From Actinomycetota bacterium (lineage in GTDB: Bacteria > Actinomycetota > Acidimicrobiia > Acidimicrobiales > Ilumatobacteraceae): a DNA stretch of 58,925 bases. Where the stretch lies: assembly GCA_007279905.1 (NCBI GenBank), contig QYPH01000029.1:1-58925 (forward strand). The letters are read 5' to 3'. Under the pieces are notes generated by a model, which was not told the origin of the DNA, did not search any database, and saw only the letters and a list, made by a program, of their open reading frames with translations. Shown here piece by piece: positions 1-9,059 of this stretch. The first letter of the stretch is position 1. Each line of letters starts with the position of its first letter. Position numbers and translations under genes: made by a program.

Positions 1-707
1 ACAAACAGCACCGTCATGCCGTCGTCGCGTAGACCACGAATGTGTTCGAGCAAACTTTGTTTAAGAGCTGGGTTAACACCTGCCATTGGTTCATCAAGCA
101 TCACCAACCGTGGGTTGGTCATCAGTGCACGTGCCATTTCAAGAAGCTTGCGCTGACCACCAGACAACGTTCCGGCATATTCACTGCGCATGTGGTCGAG
201 CTTGAATCGCTTCAGCAACTCATCAGCACGCTGCTCGATGATCTGCTCTTGCTTGCGCCAACGAAACGGCAGTAAGCCATTCCACCACTTTTCACCGACC
301 TGATGCGTTGCGCCCAGTTTCATGTTTTCAATTACTGACATCTTGGTCAGACTTTTTGTCAACTGAAATGTACGAATCATTCCCATTGCTGCTGTCTTGT
401 GCGCAACGATCTTCTCCATGCTTCGACCATCAAATCGCCATTCGCCTGTGTCAGGGGTGTCAAAACCAGTGAGCAGATTAAACAGCGTTGTCTTTCCGGC
501 TCCGTTAGGCCCAATCAACGCAGTGATTGACCCTCGTTGTACTTCAATGTGCTCGACGTCCACCGCAACGACACCACCGAAATGCTTTTGAATCTTGTCA
601 GCGAGCAAAATTGGGTCGGGTTTTGGCGCTCCCGGTGTTGGCGAAACGGTCGCTAATGCTGCAACGGCTCGTGCCTGTGCATCGGTGAGTGTGTTCTCAG
701 CGGGCAT
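1..707 (-). CDS. livG: Branched-chain amino acid type ABC transporter ATP-binding protein LivG (partial, C-terminus off the left edge)
   Basis: ATPase of a HAAT-family importer; it would power the LivH/LivM permease encoded just upstream. About 235 codons are visible. The ATG at 707 overlaps the livM stop by 11 bases, as expected for translational coupling. Visible motifs are Walker A GPNGAGKTT (about residue 66), the Q-loop region with RTFQ (about 112), signature LSGGQRK (181) and Walker B LVMLDEP (201). The spacing with FGGVVAVD before Walker A is typical of LivG rather than LivF. The first 30 or so residues are an Ala/Pro-rich tail not usual for LivG. The substrate (amino acid, urea or another small amide) cannot be read from this gene. 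The C-terminal end lies outside the window. Confidence 0.93.
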   Translation of the reverse strand, partial: MPAENTLTDAQARAVAALATVSPTPGAPKPDPILLADKIQKHFGGVVAVDVEHIEVQRGSITALIGPNGAGKTTLFNLLTGFDTPDTGEWRFDGRSMEKIVAHKTAAMGMIRTFQLTKSLTKMSVIENMKLGATHQVGEKWWNGLLPFRWRKQEQIIEQRADELLKRFKLDHMRSEYAGTLSGGQRKLLEMARALMTNPRLVMLDEPMAGVNPALKQSLLEHIRGLRDDGMTVLF

Positions 708-1701
708 CGAGTGCCATTTCTTTGCGGTTTCCAAAAATACCCTGCGGACGGAACGTCATTAACAGCATCAAACCAACACCGATCAACATGTAGTTGATTG
801 CTCCTACCTGGATCTTTTGCATCACTGTTACTCCAAATATCTTGAGTGGCTCATCCTTCGTCAATTCACGCAAGAAGTTGTCGCTGAACACGAAAATTCC
901 CCAGAAGAGCATTGATCCGACGATCGACCCAGAGACTTTCGCAACGCCGCCAAGCACAAGTGCGGTCAAGATATAGAACGTCACGTCACGGCTGTAGTTG
1001 TCTGGCTGCACGGACCCTCGGTCGAGTGCGAAAACGACACCGCTAAACATGCCGATGAGTCCACCGATCATCAGCGATTGCATTTTGTAGCTGTACACGC
1101 TTTTGCCAAGACTTCGTACGGCGTCTTCGTCTTCACGGATTGCTTTGATAACACGTCCCCAAGGGCTACGCATCAGCATGTATACGAGCGTTGCAAAGAT
1201 CGCCACAAGTACCCAACCAACTAACAGCGTCCACACTGTGTACCCGCTGTATTGAAGTGGCCAAAATCCGTACTGTGCGCCAGGATCAAACGGGCTGAGT
1301 TCACGAAACTGCAAGCTAAAACCATTGATGCCGTCGCTTCCTCCAAAATATTGTTTGAAGCGAACAGAGCGCACGATCAATCGCACCATTTCTGCCAAGG
1401 CGATCGTCACAATTGCCAAGTAGTCAGCACGCAATCTCAGGGTTGGAATACCAACCAGCAATGCCAACACGATGACGAAAGCCATTCCGATAGGTAATCC
1501 CCACCACATTCCAATCCCAAAATACTTGGATGTCATACCGACTCCATAGGCGCCGCACGCCATGAATGCAGCTTGTCCAAAGTTGAGCAAACCGGTGTAG
1601 CCAAACTGCACGTTGAGACCAATTGCTGCGAGTGCGAAATATGCAGCATCAACGCCAGTCAAAGCTTTGCACGTGTTTTGAATAATATTTATCCAATCCA
1701 T
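697..1701 (-). CDS. livM: Branched-chain amino acid type ABC transporter permease LivM
   Basis: Inner-membrane permease of 334 residues and about ten hydrophobic segments, the partner of LivH. The N-terminus holds the LivM/LivH signature (LNVQFGYTGLLNFGQAAF, about residue 29), and the cytoplasmic EAA-like loop is seen around SPWGRVIKAIREDEDAVRSL. The gene starts at an ATG three bases after the livH stop and overlaps livG, so livH-livM-livG is one operon read leftwards. Length is normal for the family. The periplasmic binding protein and livF are not in the window and probably lie to the left. Substrate is unknown. Confidence 0.93.
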   Translation of the reverse strand: MDWINIIQNTCKALTGVDAAYFALAAIGLNVQFGYTGLLNFGQAAFMACGAYGVGMTSKYFGIGMWWGLPIGMAFVIVLALLVGIPTLRLRADYLAIVTIALAEMVRLIVRSVRFKQYFGGSDGINGFSLQFRELSPFDPGAQYGFWPLQYSGYTVWTLLVGWVLVAIFATLVYMLMRSPWGRVIKAIREDEDAVRSLGKSVYSYKMQSLMIGGLIGMFSGVVFALDRGSVQPDNYSRDVTFYILTALVLGGVAKVSGSIVGSMLFWGIFVFSDNFLRELTKDEPLKIFGVTVMQKIQVGAINYMLIGVGLMLLMTFRPQGIFGNRKEMALDAR

Positions 1702-1704
1702 GCG

Positions 1705-3027
1705 TCAACCAACCCTCTGTTTGCGGCCAAGTATTCCCTGCGGCCTCGCTACCAACACGATGATCAGGATCAACAGCGCAGGTGCATTCTTCAATTCTGA
1801 TGGCACAACAAGTGAAGCCATCTCGACGAAAATTCCAACCAAAACACCGCCCACCAAGGCACCGAATGCCGAACCTAGACCGCCTAGCGTGATCGCAGCA
1901 AACATCAAAAACACCAGTCGCGAACCCATCTCGAAACCGACCTGCTCGTCGAGTCCACGGAATATTCCGCCAAGTGCCGCAAGTGCACCACCCGCAAACC
2001 AAACGATACGAATAATTCGCTGTGTATCAATGCCAGTCGAAGATGCCAAGGTTGGATTATCGGAGACAGCACGAATCGCTTTTCCTGTGCGGGATTTTTG
2101 AATGAACAGTGCAACTGCCACAAGCACCAGCAGGGAAAGAATTGCGGTGGTCAAGTCTCGTGGAGTGATCGAGGTTGGACCAAGACGCATTACCGTTTGC
2201 TGACTGTAGTCATTGAGCGGTTTCGTGCGACCTCCAAATTGATACAGGTACATGTTGCGCAAAACGATTGACAAGCCCACAGAGACGACCAATTGTGAAA
2301 TGAGACCAACGCCACGTCGTCGCAGCTTGCCAAAAATAAACACGTTCAACGCGAGCCCAAACAAACCGCCGAGCGCCACAACGATCGGAGCAGAGATCAA
2401 GAGCGGAATACCCATCGTTACGTTCAGCAAAAACGCCATCAACCCACCAAAGGTCACCATTTCTCCGTGCGCAAAGTTGGTCAGTCCGGTTGTGCCAAAA
2501 ATAAGCGAGAGACCAACGGCGCACATTGCAATGACCAAGCCAAGTCGAAGGCCGTCGGCACCACGTTGGATCATTCGGTTGAGCAGCGATTGCGTTGACG
2601 TATTCGACGAGCCCGTAAAGAATGTCGCGCGCTTTACTGAGGTCGTGAAATCTTCCTTACTGACGATCGAGACTGCTTTGGCCGAATCAATCATCGTGAA
2701 GCCATTGGGCAAGGTCGCAGTATCCAACGTCACGATGTAGTTGTCACGCGAAGGAACGGGAAACGAAATCAAACCTGCTTCATCGGTAACTCCTGTACCT
2801 ATCATGGCCCCGGCGGGGGTCGTTACCGTGATCGTGACACCTGCGACCGGCTGTTTCTGCGAGACGCCAGCATCAACAGTTTGGTTTTGCACAGACGCAA
2901 TGATCGACAAGCCCTCTTCTGCGGAAGCGGCGTTAGCCCCAGAGCCGAAAAGTACAAGAAATCCGGCGACTACGGCAAACGCTCGAACAAGGCGATATGT
3001 CCGCTTTCCGGCACTAGCAACTACCAC
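1705..3027 (-). CDS. livH: LivH-type ABC permease with N-terminal signal peptide and secreted beta-sandwich-like domain
   Basis: The permease half (residues about 150-440) has the LivH pattern, with AVGLSLIFGTTGLTNFAHGE at its start and an AGGALAALGGIFRGL loop later. In front of it lies a 140-residue extension. It has a signal-like hydrophobic stretch ending in Ala residues (about residues 15-35), then a region rich in beta-type sequence (VAGVTITVTTPAGAMIGTG, DEAGLISFPVPSRDNYIVTL) that looks like a carboxypeptidase-regulatory or SdrD/Cna-B type fold. Ordinary LivH proteins are about 290-310 residues, so this one is long. The GTG at 3027 follows GGGGGAG at a fitting distance, which supports the long form. 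The extension would face outside and may help docking of the binding protein; that is inference. Confidence 0.88.
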   Translation of the reverse strand: MVVASAGKRTYRLVRAFAVVAGFLVLFGSGANAASAEEGLSIIASVQNQTVDAGVSQKQPVAGVTITVTTPAGAMIGTGVTDEAGLISFPVPSRDNYIVTLDTATLPNGFTMIDSAKAVSIVSKEDFTTSVKRATFFTGSSNTSTQSLLNRMIQRGADGLRLGLVIAMCAVGLSLIFGTTGLTNFAHGEMVTFGGLMAFLLNVTMGIPLLISAPIVVALGGLFGLALNVFIFGKLRRRGVGLISQLVVSVGLSIVLRNMYLYQFGGRTKPLNDYSQQTVMRLGPTSITPRDLTTAILSLLVLVAVALFIQKSRTGKAIRAVSDNPTLASSTGIDTQRIIRIVWFAGGALAALGGIFRGLDEQVGFEMGSRLVFLMFAAITLGGLGSAFGALVGGVLVGIFVEMASLVVPSELKNAPALLILIIVLVARPQGILGRKQRVG

Positions 3028-3088
3028 AAACGTTTCTCCCCCAGATCAAGTTCCTCAAGTCAATCACAAATGAGCCGCAAATGAGCAT

Positions 3089-3985
3089 TTACCGCCGTGT
3101 TGCAATCCACAGCCGAAGCACACTGATCCATACACCAACAGCGAATGCCACATGTACAGCGACCATTTGCGCAGGCACTCCTGAAAAGTATTGGAGGTAG
3201 CCCACACCCCCCTGCGCCACTGCAACAAACAGAAAAATCTCTAACTTCGCCCGCAGTTTCATCCATTCTGAAGCGTTTTTACGAATCTGGGCAATAAAGA
3301 ACAAGGTCGCGCCGACGCACAGCAAAACAGTTGCGCTATGCAGCCGAGTGATTGACCTCAAATCAAATGTCAGCCGAATTGCATGTTCATCTCCTGCATG
3401 GGGGCCAGTGCCAGTGACCAATGTTCCAAAGACAATTGCCATCCCACACAGCAAAACGATGAGACCTGCAAACCGTTGAGTAGTTTGACGAATCGGTGGC
3501 GATTGATTGCCTGATCCAGGGCGGCTGTCTTTGTCTGTTGCACCAGCATGTTCAACCAAGAACACAGCAGTAGTCACGAGGCCCAACGAAACCAAAAAAT
3601 GCGCCATATTCGACCACGGATTAAGGCCTGTCCAGACAACGATTGCTCCGAGGACGATCTGGGCAAGCACACCCACCACAAGACCACTCGATAGCCAAAC
3701 CAGTATTAACTTTCGAGGAAAGACAAGCAGTGACCCGAGAACTGCTGCGATCACAGCACCACTCACTACGCCCGTGAACAGTCTGTTGATCTGCTCGATC
3801 GCAGCGTGACCACTTGAAACATCGACGAATTTCGTACTGCTACACCCAGGCCAATCCACACATCCAAGACCTGATCCGGTGAGGCGTACCAAGGCACCAC
3901 TGACGATGATGATGCATAAGAACGCCAGAGCGACTCGTGAGATCACCAAAAAGGACTGTTGGGATAACTGTCTTGTTGGCACCAC
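3089..3985 (-). CDS. ctaA: Heme A synthase, COX15/CtaA family
   Basis: Integral membrane enzyme of 298 residues that oxidises heme O to heme A for aa3-type cytochrome oxidase. The N-terminal half has the family signature GALVRLTGSGLGCVDWPGC (about residue 30-48) followed by HAAIEQINRL, with the heme-ligand His and the conserved Glu. Further His residues sit in membrane segments (MAHFLVS, LHSATVLL, AVHVAFAVG). About eight hydrophobic segments are seen, the usual number. The first codon is GTG at 3985 (or GTG at 3982), directly after an in-frame stop, so no longer start exists. It stands alone on the minus strand, divergent from the M23 peptidase gene, and the 187 bases between them hold a nested inverted repeat. 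The partner heme O synthase ctaB is not in the window. Confidence 0.9.
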   Translation of the reverse strand: MVPTRQLSQQSFLVISRVALAFLCIIIVSGALVRLTGSGLGCVDWPGCSSTKFVDVSSGHAAIEQINRLFTGVVSGAVIAAVLGSLLVFPRKLILVWLSSGLVVGVLAQIVLGAIVVWTGLNPWSNMAHFLVSLGLVTTAVFLVEHAGATDKDSRPGSGNQSPPIRQTTQRFAGLIVLLCGMAIVFGTLVTGTGPHAGDEHAIRLTFDLRSITRLHSATVLLCVGATLFFIAQIRKNASEWMKLRAKLEIFLFVAVAQGGVGYLQYFSGVPAQMVAVHVAFAVGVWISVLRLWIATRR

Positions 3986-4051
3986 TGAACATTATCCAGG
4001 GACCCACCTGACCCCAGAACCCACTATTGGTGATCTTCGACCCGTATTGCG

Positions 4052-4090
4052 AGAAAATAACCACCCATAGTGGTTATTCAGTTATTTTCT
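4052..4090. promoter_or_regulatory. Nested, mutually exclusive inverted repeats between ctaA and the M23 peptidase gene
   Basis: Two perfect inverted repeats share one arm. AATAACCAC at 4056-4064 pairs with GTGGTTATT at 4070-4078 over a 5-base loop. AGAAAATAAC at 4052-4061 pairs with GTTATTTTCT at 4081-4090. Because 4056-4061 belongs to both, only one helix can form at a time in RNA. A run of five T follows at 4096-4100 on the plus strand. It lies in the divergent upstream region of both genes. It could be a dyad operator or an RNA switch/attenuator for the peptidase mRNA; the sequence does not decide between these. Confidence 0.5.
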
Positions 4091-4172
4091 GTGGGTTTTT
4101 GTTCAAGTTTTCTCCGTTTTGACCGATCCCTATTGCGGAACTCACACCGCAAGCACGTCAAGGGAGCACGAC

Positions 4173-5726
4173 ATGAACGGATCACTTTTTCGCAAGGCAA
4201 TTGCCATCGGTGTGCTGTCGAGCACATTCGGCATCGTCAGCATCGCACTCAGCATCACTGCTGCCTCGGCATCGCCTGTTATCACCGCATCGCTCGTACA
4301 ACTTCCGAAATTTGGCGACAATGGTCCAGAAGTAGTGCGTCTACAGCAAGCGATCACCGCTCGCGGTTTCACTATCAAGGGTGGAGTTACCGGTACGTAC
4401 TCTGAGGCAACTCGCTCTGCATTGAAGTCATTGCAAAAAGTTGCAGGCTTTAAGGCAAGTGGCACGCTCGACGAAAAAACTGCAAAGTTCTTGGGTCTCG
4501 TTGATGTTGTTGCACTGAACACAACTTCGTTGCCTGCTGTTGGCGCAAGTGGTGACGCTGTTTGGTCGGTACAACAAGCACTCATCAATAGCGGATTTGT
4601 TGTCAAGGGTGGAGCCGATGGCAAATTTGGTCTCGCCACCAGCATTGCACTTGGCAAGTTTCAGGCTGCCAAGGGATTGTCGGTGACAAAAGTTGTTGAT
4701 GAAGCAACCGCAGTTGCGCTTGGCATGTTGCAGGCGCCAAAGCCAGTAGTTGTTGCGTCGGTAAAGACTGTCGTTGCCGCTCAGGCCCCTAGTTCTGCTT
4801 ATCCGAAACTCGGCGATCGTAGTGAAGTCGTCAAAGCTATTCAAACCGTGTTGATTCAGGATGTCATCGGACTTGTTGGTGGTGCAGACGGTCGCTTTGG
4901 CAAGGGAACCGCAGCCGCAATTGCTGAGTATCAGCGTCGACGCGGACTTGCCATCACAGGCTCGATGGACGATGCGACCAATGCAGCAATGTTTGCCGCT
5001 CCAGTTGTTCTCGCTCCTGTCGCACCAGTCGCACCAGCACCGACAAACTCGTCAATCACATTTGAGTCATTGCCAGCACGTGGACAATCGGGAGAAGCAG
5101 TTCGCTCGCTTCAGAATGCACTGCTTGCAAGTGGAACAGAAGTAAAGGGCGGCGCAGACGGCGTATTTGGTGTTGCAACAACTGTTGCGATCTCAAACTT
5201 TCAGGTAGCTCGTGGGCTCAATCAAACAAGTGTGCTCGATGTCAATACAGCCGTTGCTCTTGCACTGATCCCAAGCCTCGAATCACTCGGCTTGCCAACC
5301 TTGCAGGTTTTCCCAATGCAAGGTCGCTGTGGTTTCACTGACACTTGGGGTCAGGCACGTTCCGAAAGTCGCTCACATGAAGGTACCGACGTGATGGGTG
5401 CTCGCGGATTGGCTTTGTATGCCACGAATGACGGCGTCATCAGCAAGGTTTCAACCGGTGGTCGTTTGGGCGGCAATGCCATCTACGTAAAGATTCCAAA
5501 CGGCACATACTTTTACTACGCCCACCTCGACAGTTTTGCACCAGGCATGGCCGCAGGCGTTCCTGTTCGTGCTGGTCAGATCATTGGCTATGTCGGATCA
5601 ACTGGTACGACCACTCCACACTTGCACTTCGAAGTTCACCCTTTTGGTGGTGCAGCAGTCAATCCATATGCAATTCTCAAGGCAGCAGATGCTTGCAACG
5701 TTACGGACGTGCTCCCACAACCGTAA
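4173..5726 (+). CDS. Secreted M23 (LytM-type) metallopeptidase with four peptidoglycan-binding repeats
   Basis: Predicted to be exported and to cut peptide cross-links of peptidoglycan. The ATG at 4173 (517 residues) follows AGGGAG at 4161-4166 and begins a clear signal peptide (RK, hydrophobic core, then ASASP at about 31-35); an upstream in-frame start at 4119 would bury that signal. Four PG_binding_1 repeats follow at about residues 45-110, 117-185, 205-275 and 295-365, each carrying the GGADGxFGxAT-type turn. The M23 domain (about 385-510) has the zinc-binding HEGTD and HLHFEVH motifs and the YYAHLDSF strand. Monocistronic and convergent with the histidine phosphatase gene. Four repeats before a LytM domain is a high number. 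Role in growth or division is inferred from family only. Confidence 0.9.
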   Translation: MNGSLFRKAIAIGVLSSTFGIVSIALSITAASASPVITASLVQLPKFGDNGPEVVRLQQAITARGFTIKGGVTGTYSEATRSALKSLQKVAGFKASGTLDEKTAKFLGLVDVVALNTTSLPAVGASGDAVWSVQQALINSGFVVKGGADGKFGLATSIALGKFQAAKGLSVTKVVDEATAVALGMLQAPKPVVVASVKTVVAAQAPSSAYPKLGDRSEVVKAIQTVLIQDVIGLVGGADGRFGKGTAAAIAEYQRRRGLAITGSMDDATNAAMFAAPVVLAPVAPVAPAPTNSSITFESLPARGQSGEAVRSLQNALLASGTEVKGGADGVFGVATTVAISNFQVARGLNQTSVLDVNTAVALALIPSLESLGLPTLQVFPMQGRCGFTDTWGQARSESRSHEGTDVMGARGLALYATNDGVISKVSTGGRLGGNAIYVKIPNGTYFYYAHLDSFAPGMAAGVPVRAGQIIGYVGSTGTTTPHLHFEVHPFGGAAVNPYAILKAADACNVTDVLPQP

Positions 5727-5750
5727 CGCGCAATGTACGCGGTCTTTGAA

Positions 5751-5792
5751 GGGTGAGGCGGTGACGATGTGAGAACCATCATCGTCTCACCC
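5751..5792. terminator. Imperfect hairpin between convergent genes, probable bidirectional terminator
   Basis: GGGTGAG (5751-5757) and GACGATG (5763-5769) face CATCGTCTCACCC (5780-5792), giving a long stem with one internal bulge on the left arm. It stands between the stop of the M23 peptidase gene and the stop of the convergent histidine phosphatase gene. The T-rich flank is weak on both sides, so termination efficiency is uncertain. Confidence 0.5.
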
Positions 5793-5812
5793 AATTATTA
5801 TGTAGCTCTTCC

Positions 5813-6490
5813 CTATCTCGTGCGATCAGCCATCGGTAGATGCTCGAGGTCACTCAAATTTTCTAGACTGAAGGTGTACCCGTCGCCAAGCTTGATGGCT
5901 TTGATGGTTGTCATCGAAGCGTGACCAATGACGAAGCGTTCCCACTCCCAAGGAGTCGGAGCGAGGCCGAGTAGATGACAGATAATCACACTGTTGGTGC
6001 CAGCGTGAGCAACAAAGACGAAACTCGTTGAGGGATCATCGACGTCCCAAACAGGCAAAATTGAGTCTTGGCGCCGAACACCATTGCGAGCCAAGAAATC
6101 GGTGCAACCGGCTCTGATTCGTGCAACAAAATCGCTGACCGCTTCCCCACCAGTCAGTCCGTTCCAACGCTCAGTAGCACTGCTCTTCGATTCATCGTTG
6201 TACGCCTTAATAGTGACTTCGGCAGGTTGTCCATGCCATGCGGGCTCGCGAATCTCTTCTAGCCACGGCTCAACAACTTGGGGCCTGTCATGGTGCTTGA
6301 GCAATGGAGCAGCGGTTTGACATGCTCTGAGCAGTGGGCTGACAAACACATGATCGAAACGATCATCCTTGAGACGCTCACCAAGTACATCGGCTTGGCG
6401 AAAACCCAATGTTGAAAGAGGCGGATTGACAATGCTGAGGCCATCCTTCACCCATTCCGGTTGAGCATGTCTGATGAGAACGAATTCCAT
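5813..6490 (-). CDS. Histidine phosphatase family protein (phosphoglycerate-mutase-like)
   Basis: A 225-residue soluble protein of the branch with a phospho-histidine intermediate. The catalytic motif is LIRHAQPEW at residues 5-13 (RHG-type with Ala in place of Gly). FVSPLLRACQTAAPLL (about 50-65) carries the second conserved Arg, and FVAHAGTNSV (about 157-166) holds the second catalytic His. A Glu-rich stretch (PWLEEIREPAW) supplies the general acid region. Substrate cannot be told; the family spans sugar phosphatases, mutases and alpha-ribazole phosphatases. It is the last gene of a leftward unit after the lipoprotein and the ABC exporter pair, 20 bases after the lipoprotein stop. Confidence 0.85.
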   Translation of the reverse strand: MEFVLIRHAQPEWVKDGLSIVNPPLSTLGFRQADVLGERLKDDRFDHVFVSPLLRACQTAAPLLKHHDRPQVVEPWLEEIREPAWHGQPAEVTIKAYNDESKSSATERWNGLTGGEAVSDFVARIRAGCTDFLARNGVRRQDSILPVWDVDDPSTSFVFVAHAGTNSVIICHLLGLAPTPWEWERFVIGHASMTTIKAIKLGDGYTFSLENLSDLEHLPMADRTR

Positions 6491-6510
6491 AATTCACAAT
6501 CTAGTTGCTG

Positions 6511-7263
6511 TTACGGAATTGATGTGGTTACGACCCCAGTGTTTACATTGCATTTCTCAAACGTTGAGGTGACCAAAGCATCAAATGCCGCATCCGACAA
6601 CGTTCCTTCGCCAATAATTTTGTCCGAAAGAATCCTGCCAGCACACAAAGCTTGTTCTGGCGTCAGAGTGAGGCCAGCTTGCTCTGCAACGAAATATGCA
6701 TACGACCGCAACGCACTCTCTTCATTGTCAAAACCTGTATTGAGGTCTGGTTGCGGTTCAACATTCACAGATGGCGCCGGCAAGTTGACTGCGTCTCCAG
6801 GGGTTTTATTGACTCCGCGTTGCAATTCAACTTGGCACGAATCGGCAACAAACGAACGAACTTCACTGAGGGCATCAACATTGTCGTTGCGAGACAGATC
6901 ATCGATCGACGCCAACACCGCTGCATCACTTACGCCAATCGAGCCATCCCAATAGACATTTTGCAGTGCAATCGATACTTGGTGATATGCGCGCTCAACT
7001 TGAGAAAACTGATCCACTACGTCAACAGGTGCAACATCCCCAATTGCGTCTAGAGAAGACAACAAAACAGCAAACATGCTCTGTAGTTGTCGTGCCGAAA
7101 CATCTGACATCGAGGCAATCGCAACATCAACCGCAACCAACGAGCTTTCAAGTTCGGGAGCACGACTACACACGGCAGATGATTCATCGGTTTGCGAACA
7201 CGATGCCAACAGCACACAAACAGCCCCGCACCATGCAATCACGAGGCAACGAAACGGTTTCAC
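6511..7263 (-). CDS. Predicted lipoprotein of unknown function
   Basis: I do not recognise this family. The GTG at 7263 lies two bases after the stop of the exporter gene and begins a lipoprotein signal: VKPFR, a hydrophobic core, then lipobox LLASC with Cys about residue 22. A longer version could start only at a TTG at 7296 and would put the signal too far in. The mature part (about 228 residues) is acidic, probably mostly helical, with four further Cys (CSR, DSCQVE, ALCAGRI, EKCNV) that could form two disulfides. The C-terminal segment (EQALCAGRIL ... FEKCNV) looks like a small helical module. Its place after a two-subunit ABC exporter suggests a cell-surface partner of that exporter, which is inference only. 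Confidence 0.7.
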   Translation of the reverse strand: MKPFRCLVIAWCGAVCVLLASCSQTDESSAVCSRAPELESSLVAVDVAIASMSDVSARQLQSMFAVLLSSLDAIGDVAPVDVVDQFSQVERAYHQVSIALQNVYWDGSIGVSDAAVLASIDDLSRNDNVDALSEVRSFVADSCQVELQRGVNKTPGDAVNLPAPSVNVEPQPDLNTGFDNEESALRSYAYFVAEQAGLTLTPEQALCAGRILSDKIIGEGTLSDAAFDALVTSTFEKCNVNTGVVTTSIP

Positions 7264-7265
7264 CG

Positions 7266-9059
7266 TTAGATCGTACTTTGTGTACTTGACACCCAAGTTT
7301 GATACTGGTGTGCATAACGACCATTCTTGGCGATCAGTTGCTCATGCGAACCATCTTCAACAATTCGACCGTTTTCAAGGAGTATGACGCGCTCGGCACG
7401 AGCTGCTGTTGACAGTCGATGCGCAATTGAGACGGTTGTTCGCCCACTCGCCAGTTTTCGAAGTGCCCTCGAGATACGCACTTCGGTGGATGCATCCACC
7501 GACGAAGTTGCCTCATCCAAAATCAATACATCGGGTCGCACGACCGCTGCTCGCACGAGCGCGACTAACTGACGTTCGCCAGCCGACAGAGAGCCACCTC
7601 GCTGACCAACATGGGTATGAATTCCATTCGGCAACGATTCCAGCCAGTCATCTAGTTCGAGGTCCGAAAATGCTTTCTGCAGCGCAGCATCAGTTGCATC
7701 CGGTGATGCAAAACGCAGATTGTAAGCAATTGTGTCAGCAAACAAGAATGGCTCTTGAGGCACGACAATCAGTCGTCGTCTCAGATCCGTATTTTCTACG
7801 CGCGTCAACGAAACCCCGCCCAGCAAAACATTGCCGAGAGTTGGATCGGCCAATCTCGCAATCAGTCGCGCGATCGCCGTCTTTCCTGATCCAGATGGAC
7901 CCACTAGAGCGATGTGTTGTCCGCCTGGAACATGAAGGTTGATCGAGTTCAGTACTGGCGTTTCGTCGTCTTCTTCGTCTAGTCGCGAACTGTAAGCAAA
8001 GCTCACGGCAGCAAAATCAATAGCAAGTGCACCCGGAGGAAGCGTTATTGGACATGTCGGTTGAGGTGGCCCAATTGGACTGTCAAGAACACCAAGCACA
8101 CGGCGCAATCCAGCAACTGCACTCTGTACCTGGTCGATCACTTCCGTAAATTCGGCAATTGGTTCCAAAAATCGATATGTCAAAAATACGAATCCAACAA
8201 GTGCGCCAGCGGATAACCCACCTACCGGACCTATCAGTAGGCCAGTACCAACGACTGCCATCACTGTAAACACTGCAAAAACTTCACCTGAAGGAAATAA
8301 AAATGCGCCGATAATCCCCGCGCGAATATTGCTGTCTACTCGCTTATGAACATCTGTTGCAACAGAATCAACAACGAGATCGATCGCACCATAAGCCTTC
8401 AGGGTTTCGGCACCAGAAACCATCTCGCTAAACACACCAAGCAACTGTGCATTTCGCTCACGCGAAATGTTATAAGCAGACACCAATCTCGCCTGAACAA
8501 CTCGCAACACAAGAAGCAACGGAGCAGAAACACTAAAAGCAACTAGCGCCAATCTCCAGTCATACGCCAGCATCACGCTCGCTACCGCAATCATCTGGGA
8601 TCCATCGAGCAATAGGGACAGTCCTCCCCACGAAAAAAACATGGTCAGAGTCTCGATGTCGCTCGTTACGCGCGAGACAAGGGCTCCCCGCTTTTCCTCG
8701 TTGTGATCGGCAAGACTCAAACGATGTATGTGGTCGAACAATTGAATTCGAAGCGAAAACAACCCTTCTTCGGCTCGTGAGCCAAGCCGCTTTGTCGCAA
8801 TGCGCAAAGAAACAGTCGACAACACGACACTACAAGCACCAATTAGTCCAAGCATCGAAATGTACGAGACTCTCACCCGGTTTGGCTGCAAGCCATGGTC
8901 GATACTGAGTTGTAACAAGATAGGGATCACAAGACGTGCGCCAGTGCCAATGAACGCAAAACCAAAGGTCACACCAAGACCACTGTAAAGCGCAGGTGCA
9001 ACACGCATGCCTCGACCTATTGTTCGCGCAGATCCAAAACGAATAGCTGGTTCGCTCAT
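7266..9059 (-). CDS. ABC exporter half-transporter with the catalytically complete NBD
   Basis: A 597-residue half-transporter: six-helix type I exporter membrane domain (about 1-320), then a nucleotide-binding domain. Walker A is GPSGSGKTA, Walker B VLILDEATSS with the catalytic Glu, and the H-loop IAHRLS keeps its His. The signature is LSAGERQ, altered from LSGGQ. The partner gene just upstream has the opposite pattern, so the two should form a heterodimer with one active and one degenerate ATP site (BmrCD/TM287-288 type). The ATG at 9059 overlaps the partner stop as ATGA. Substrate (drug, lipid or peptide) is unknown. Confidence 0.88.
   Translation of the reverse strand: MSEPAIRFGSARTIGRGMRVAPALYSGLGVTFGFAFIGTGARLVIPILLQLSIDHGLQPNRVRVSYISMLGLIGACSVVLSTVSLRIATKRLGSRAEEGLFSLRIQLFDHIHRLSLADHNEEKRGALVSRVTSDIETLTMFFSWGGLSLLLDGSQMIAVASVMLAYDWRLALVAFSVSAPLLLVLRVVQARLVSAYNISRERNAQLLGVFSEMVSGAETLKAYGAIDLVVDSVATDVHKRVDSNIRAGIIGAFLFPSGEVFAVFTVMAVVGTGLLIGPVGGLSAGALVGFVFLTYRFLEPIAEFTEVIDQVQSAVAGLRRVLGVLDSPIGPPQPTCPITLPPGALAIDFAAVSFAYSSRLDEEDDETPVLNSINLHVPGGQHIALVGPSGSGKTAIARLIARLADPTLGNVLLGGVSLTRVENTDLRRRLIVVPQEPFLFADTIAYNLRFASPDATDAALQKAFSDLELDDWLESLPNGIHTHVGQRGGSLSAGERQLVALVRAAVVRPDVLILDEATSSVDASTEVRISRALRKLASGRTTVSIAHRLSTAARAERVILLENGRIVEDGSHEQLIAKNGRYAHQYQTWVSSTQSTI

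Noticed and set aside
3986-4172. Possible c-di-AMP (ydaO-type) riboswitch before the M23 peptidase gene
   Set aside because: The region is short and AT-rich and shows only the nested repeats; none of the conserved ydaO segments is visible.
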